Assembly (NCBI GenBank): GCA_038240875.1
Contig: JBBRGG010000069.1
Span: 1-14,824 of the forward strand
Direction of reading: 5' to 3'
Length of the DNA: 14,824 nt
DNA from: JBBRGG01 sp038240875
GTDB lineage: Bacteria > Planctomycetota > Phycisphaerae > Phycisphaerales > UBA1924
The notes below the pieces were generated by a model. The model saw nothing but the letters and a program-made list of their open reading frames with translations. It was not told the origin of the DNA and did no database searches. Within the stretch, counting starts at the first letter, position 1, and each line of letters opens with the position of its first letter. The translations under genes were made by a program, and so were the position numbers. Shown in pieces: positions 14,812 through 14,824 of the stretch.

Positions 14812-14824
14812 AGAGGCGTATGTG

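Overview
The window most resembles accessory chromosomal sequence from a Planctomycetota bacterium, probably of the Phycisphaerae. This is an inference from protein style, not a marker-gene placement. The clues are a small membrane protein ending in a CPxC-YDLR...CPECG zinc ribbon, a histone H1-like Hc1 protein, a bacterial deoxyhypusine-synthase-like gene, Cys-rich secreted proteins of unknown function, and a Tat-exported metallo-hydrolase. Base composition is moderately GC-rich, with AT-richer patches around 4100-5400. No rRNA, tRNA, CRISPR array, transposase or integrase was seen.

Layout. Positions 1-3921 look like the edge of a surface-polysaccharide locus. A flippase runs off the left edge and is translationally coupled to a SAM methyltransferase (both minus strand). 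They diverge from a second SAM methyltransferase and a GDP-L-fucose synthase (plus strand). Positions 4093-5373 hold a zinc-ribbon membrane protein and a secreted Cys-rich gene that is split by an in-frame TAA. Positions 5482-7692 (minus) hold an Hc1-like protein overlapping a FabZ-like dehydratase, then mannose-6-phosphate isomerase and possibly a small Cys-rich ORF. ManA feeds the mannose-6-phosphate/GDP-mannose route from which GDP-fucose is made, so it is metabolically linked to the first block; gmd, manB and manC are not in the window.

Positions 8127-10342 (minus) hold a cysteine-synthase-family enzyme and a thiosulfate-type sulfurtransferase with a clear intrinsic terminator, which looks like a small sulfur-assimilation pair. 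Positions 10868-12918 (minus) hold a Tat-exported MBL-fold hydrolase coupled by a TGATG overlap to a histidine-phosphatase-family protein. Positions 13669-14811 (plus) encode a deoxyhypusine-synthase-family protein whose frame is broken by one in-frame TAA.

The most notable signal is that two unrelated reading frames (4495-5373 and 13669-14811) are each split by a single in-frame TAA with protein-like sequence on both sides, while TAA ends at least six other genes normally. Nonsense mutation or sequence error is the simplest explanation. I do not see a convincing new multi-gene defence or mobile system here.
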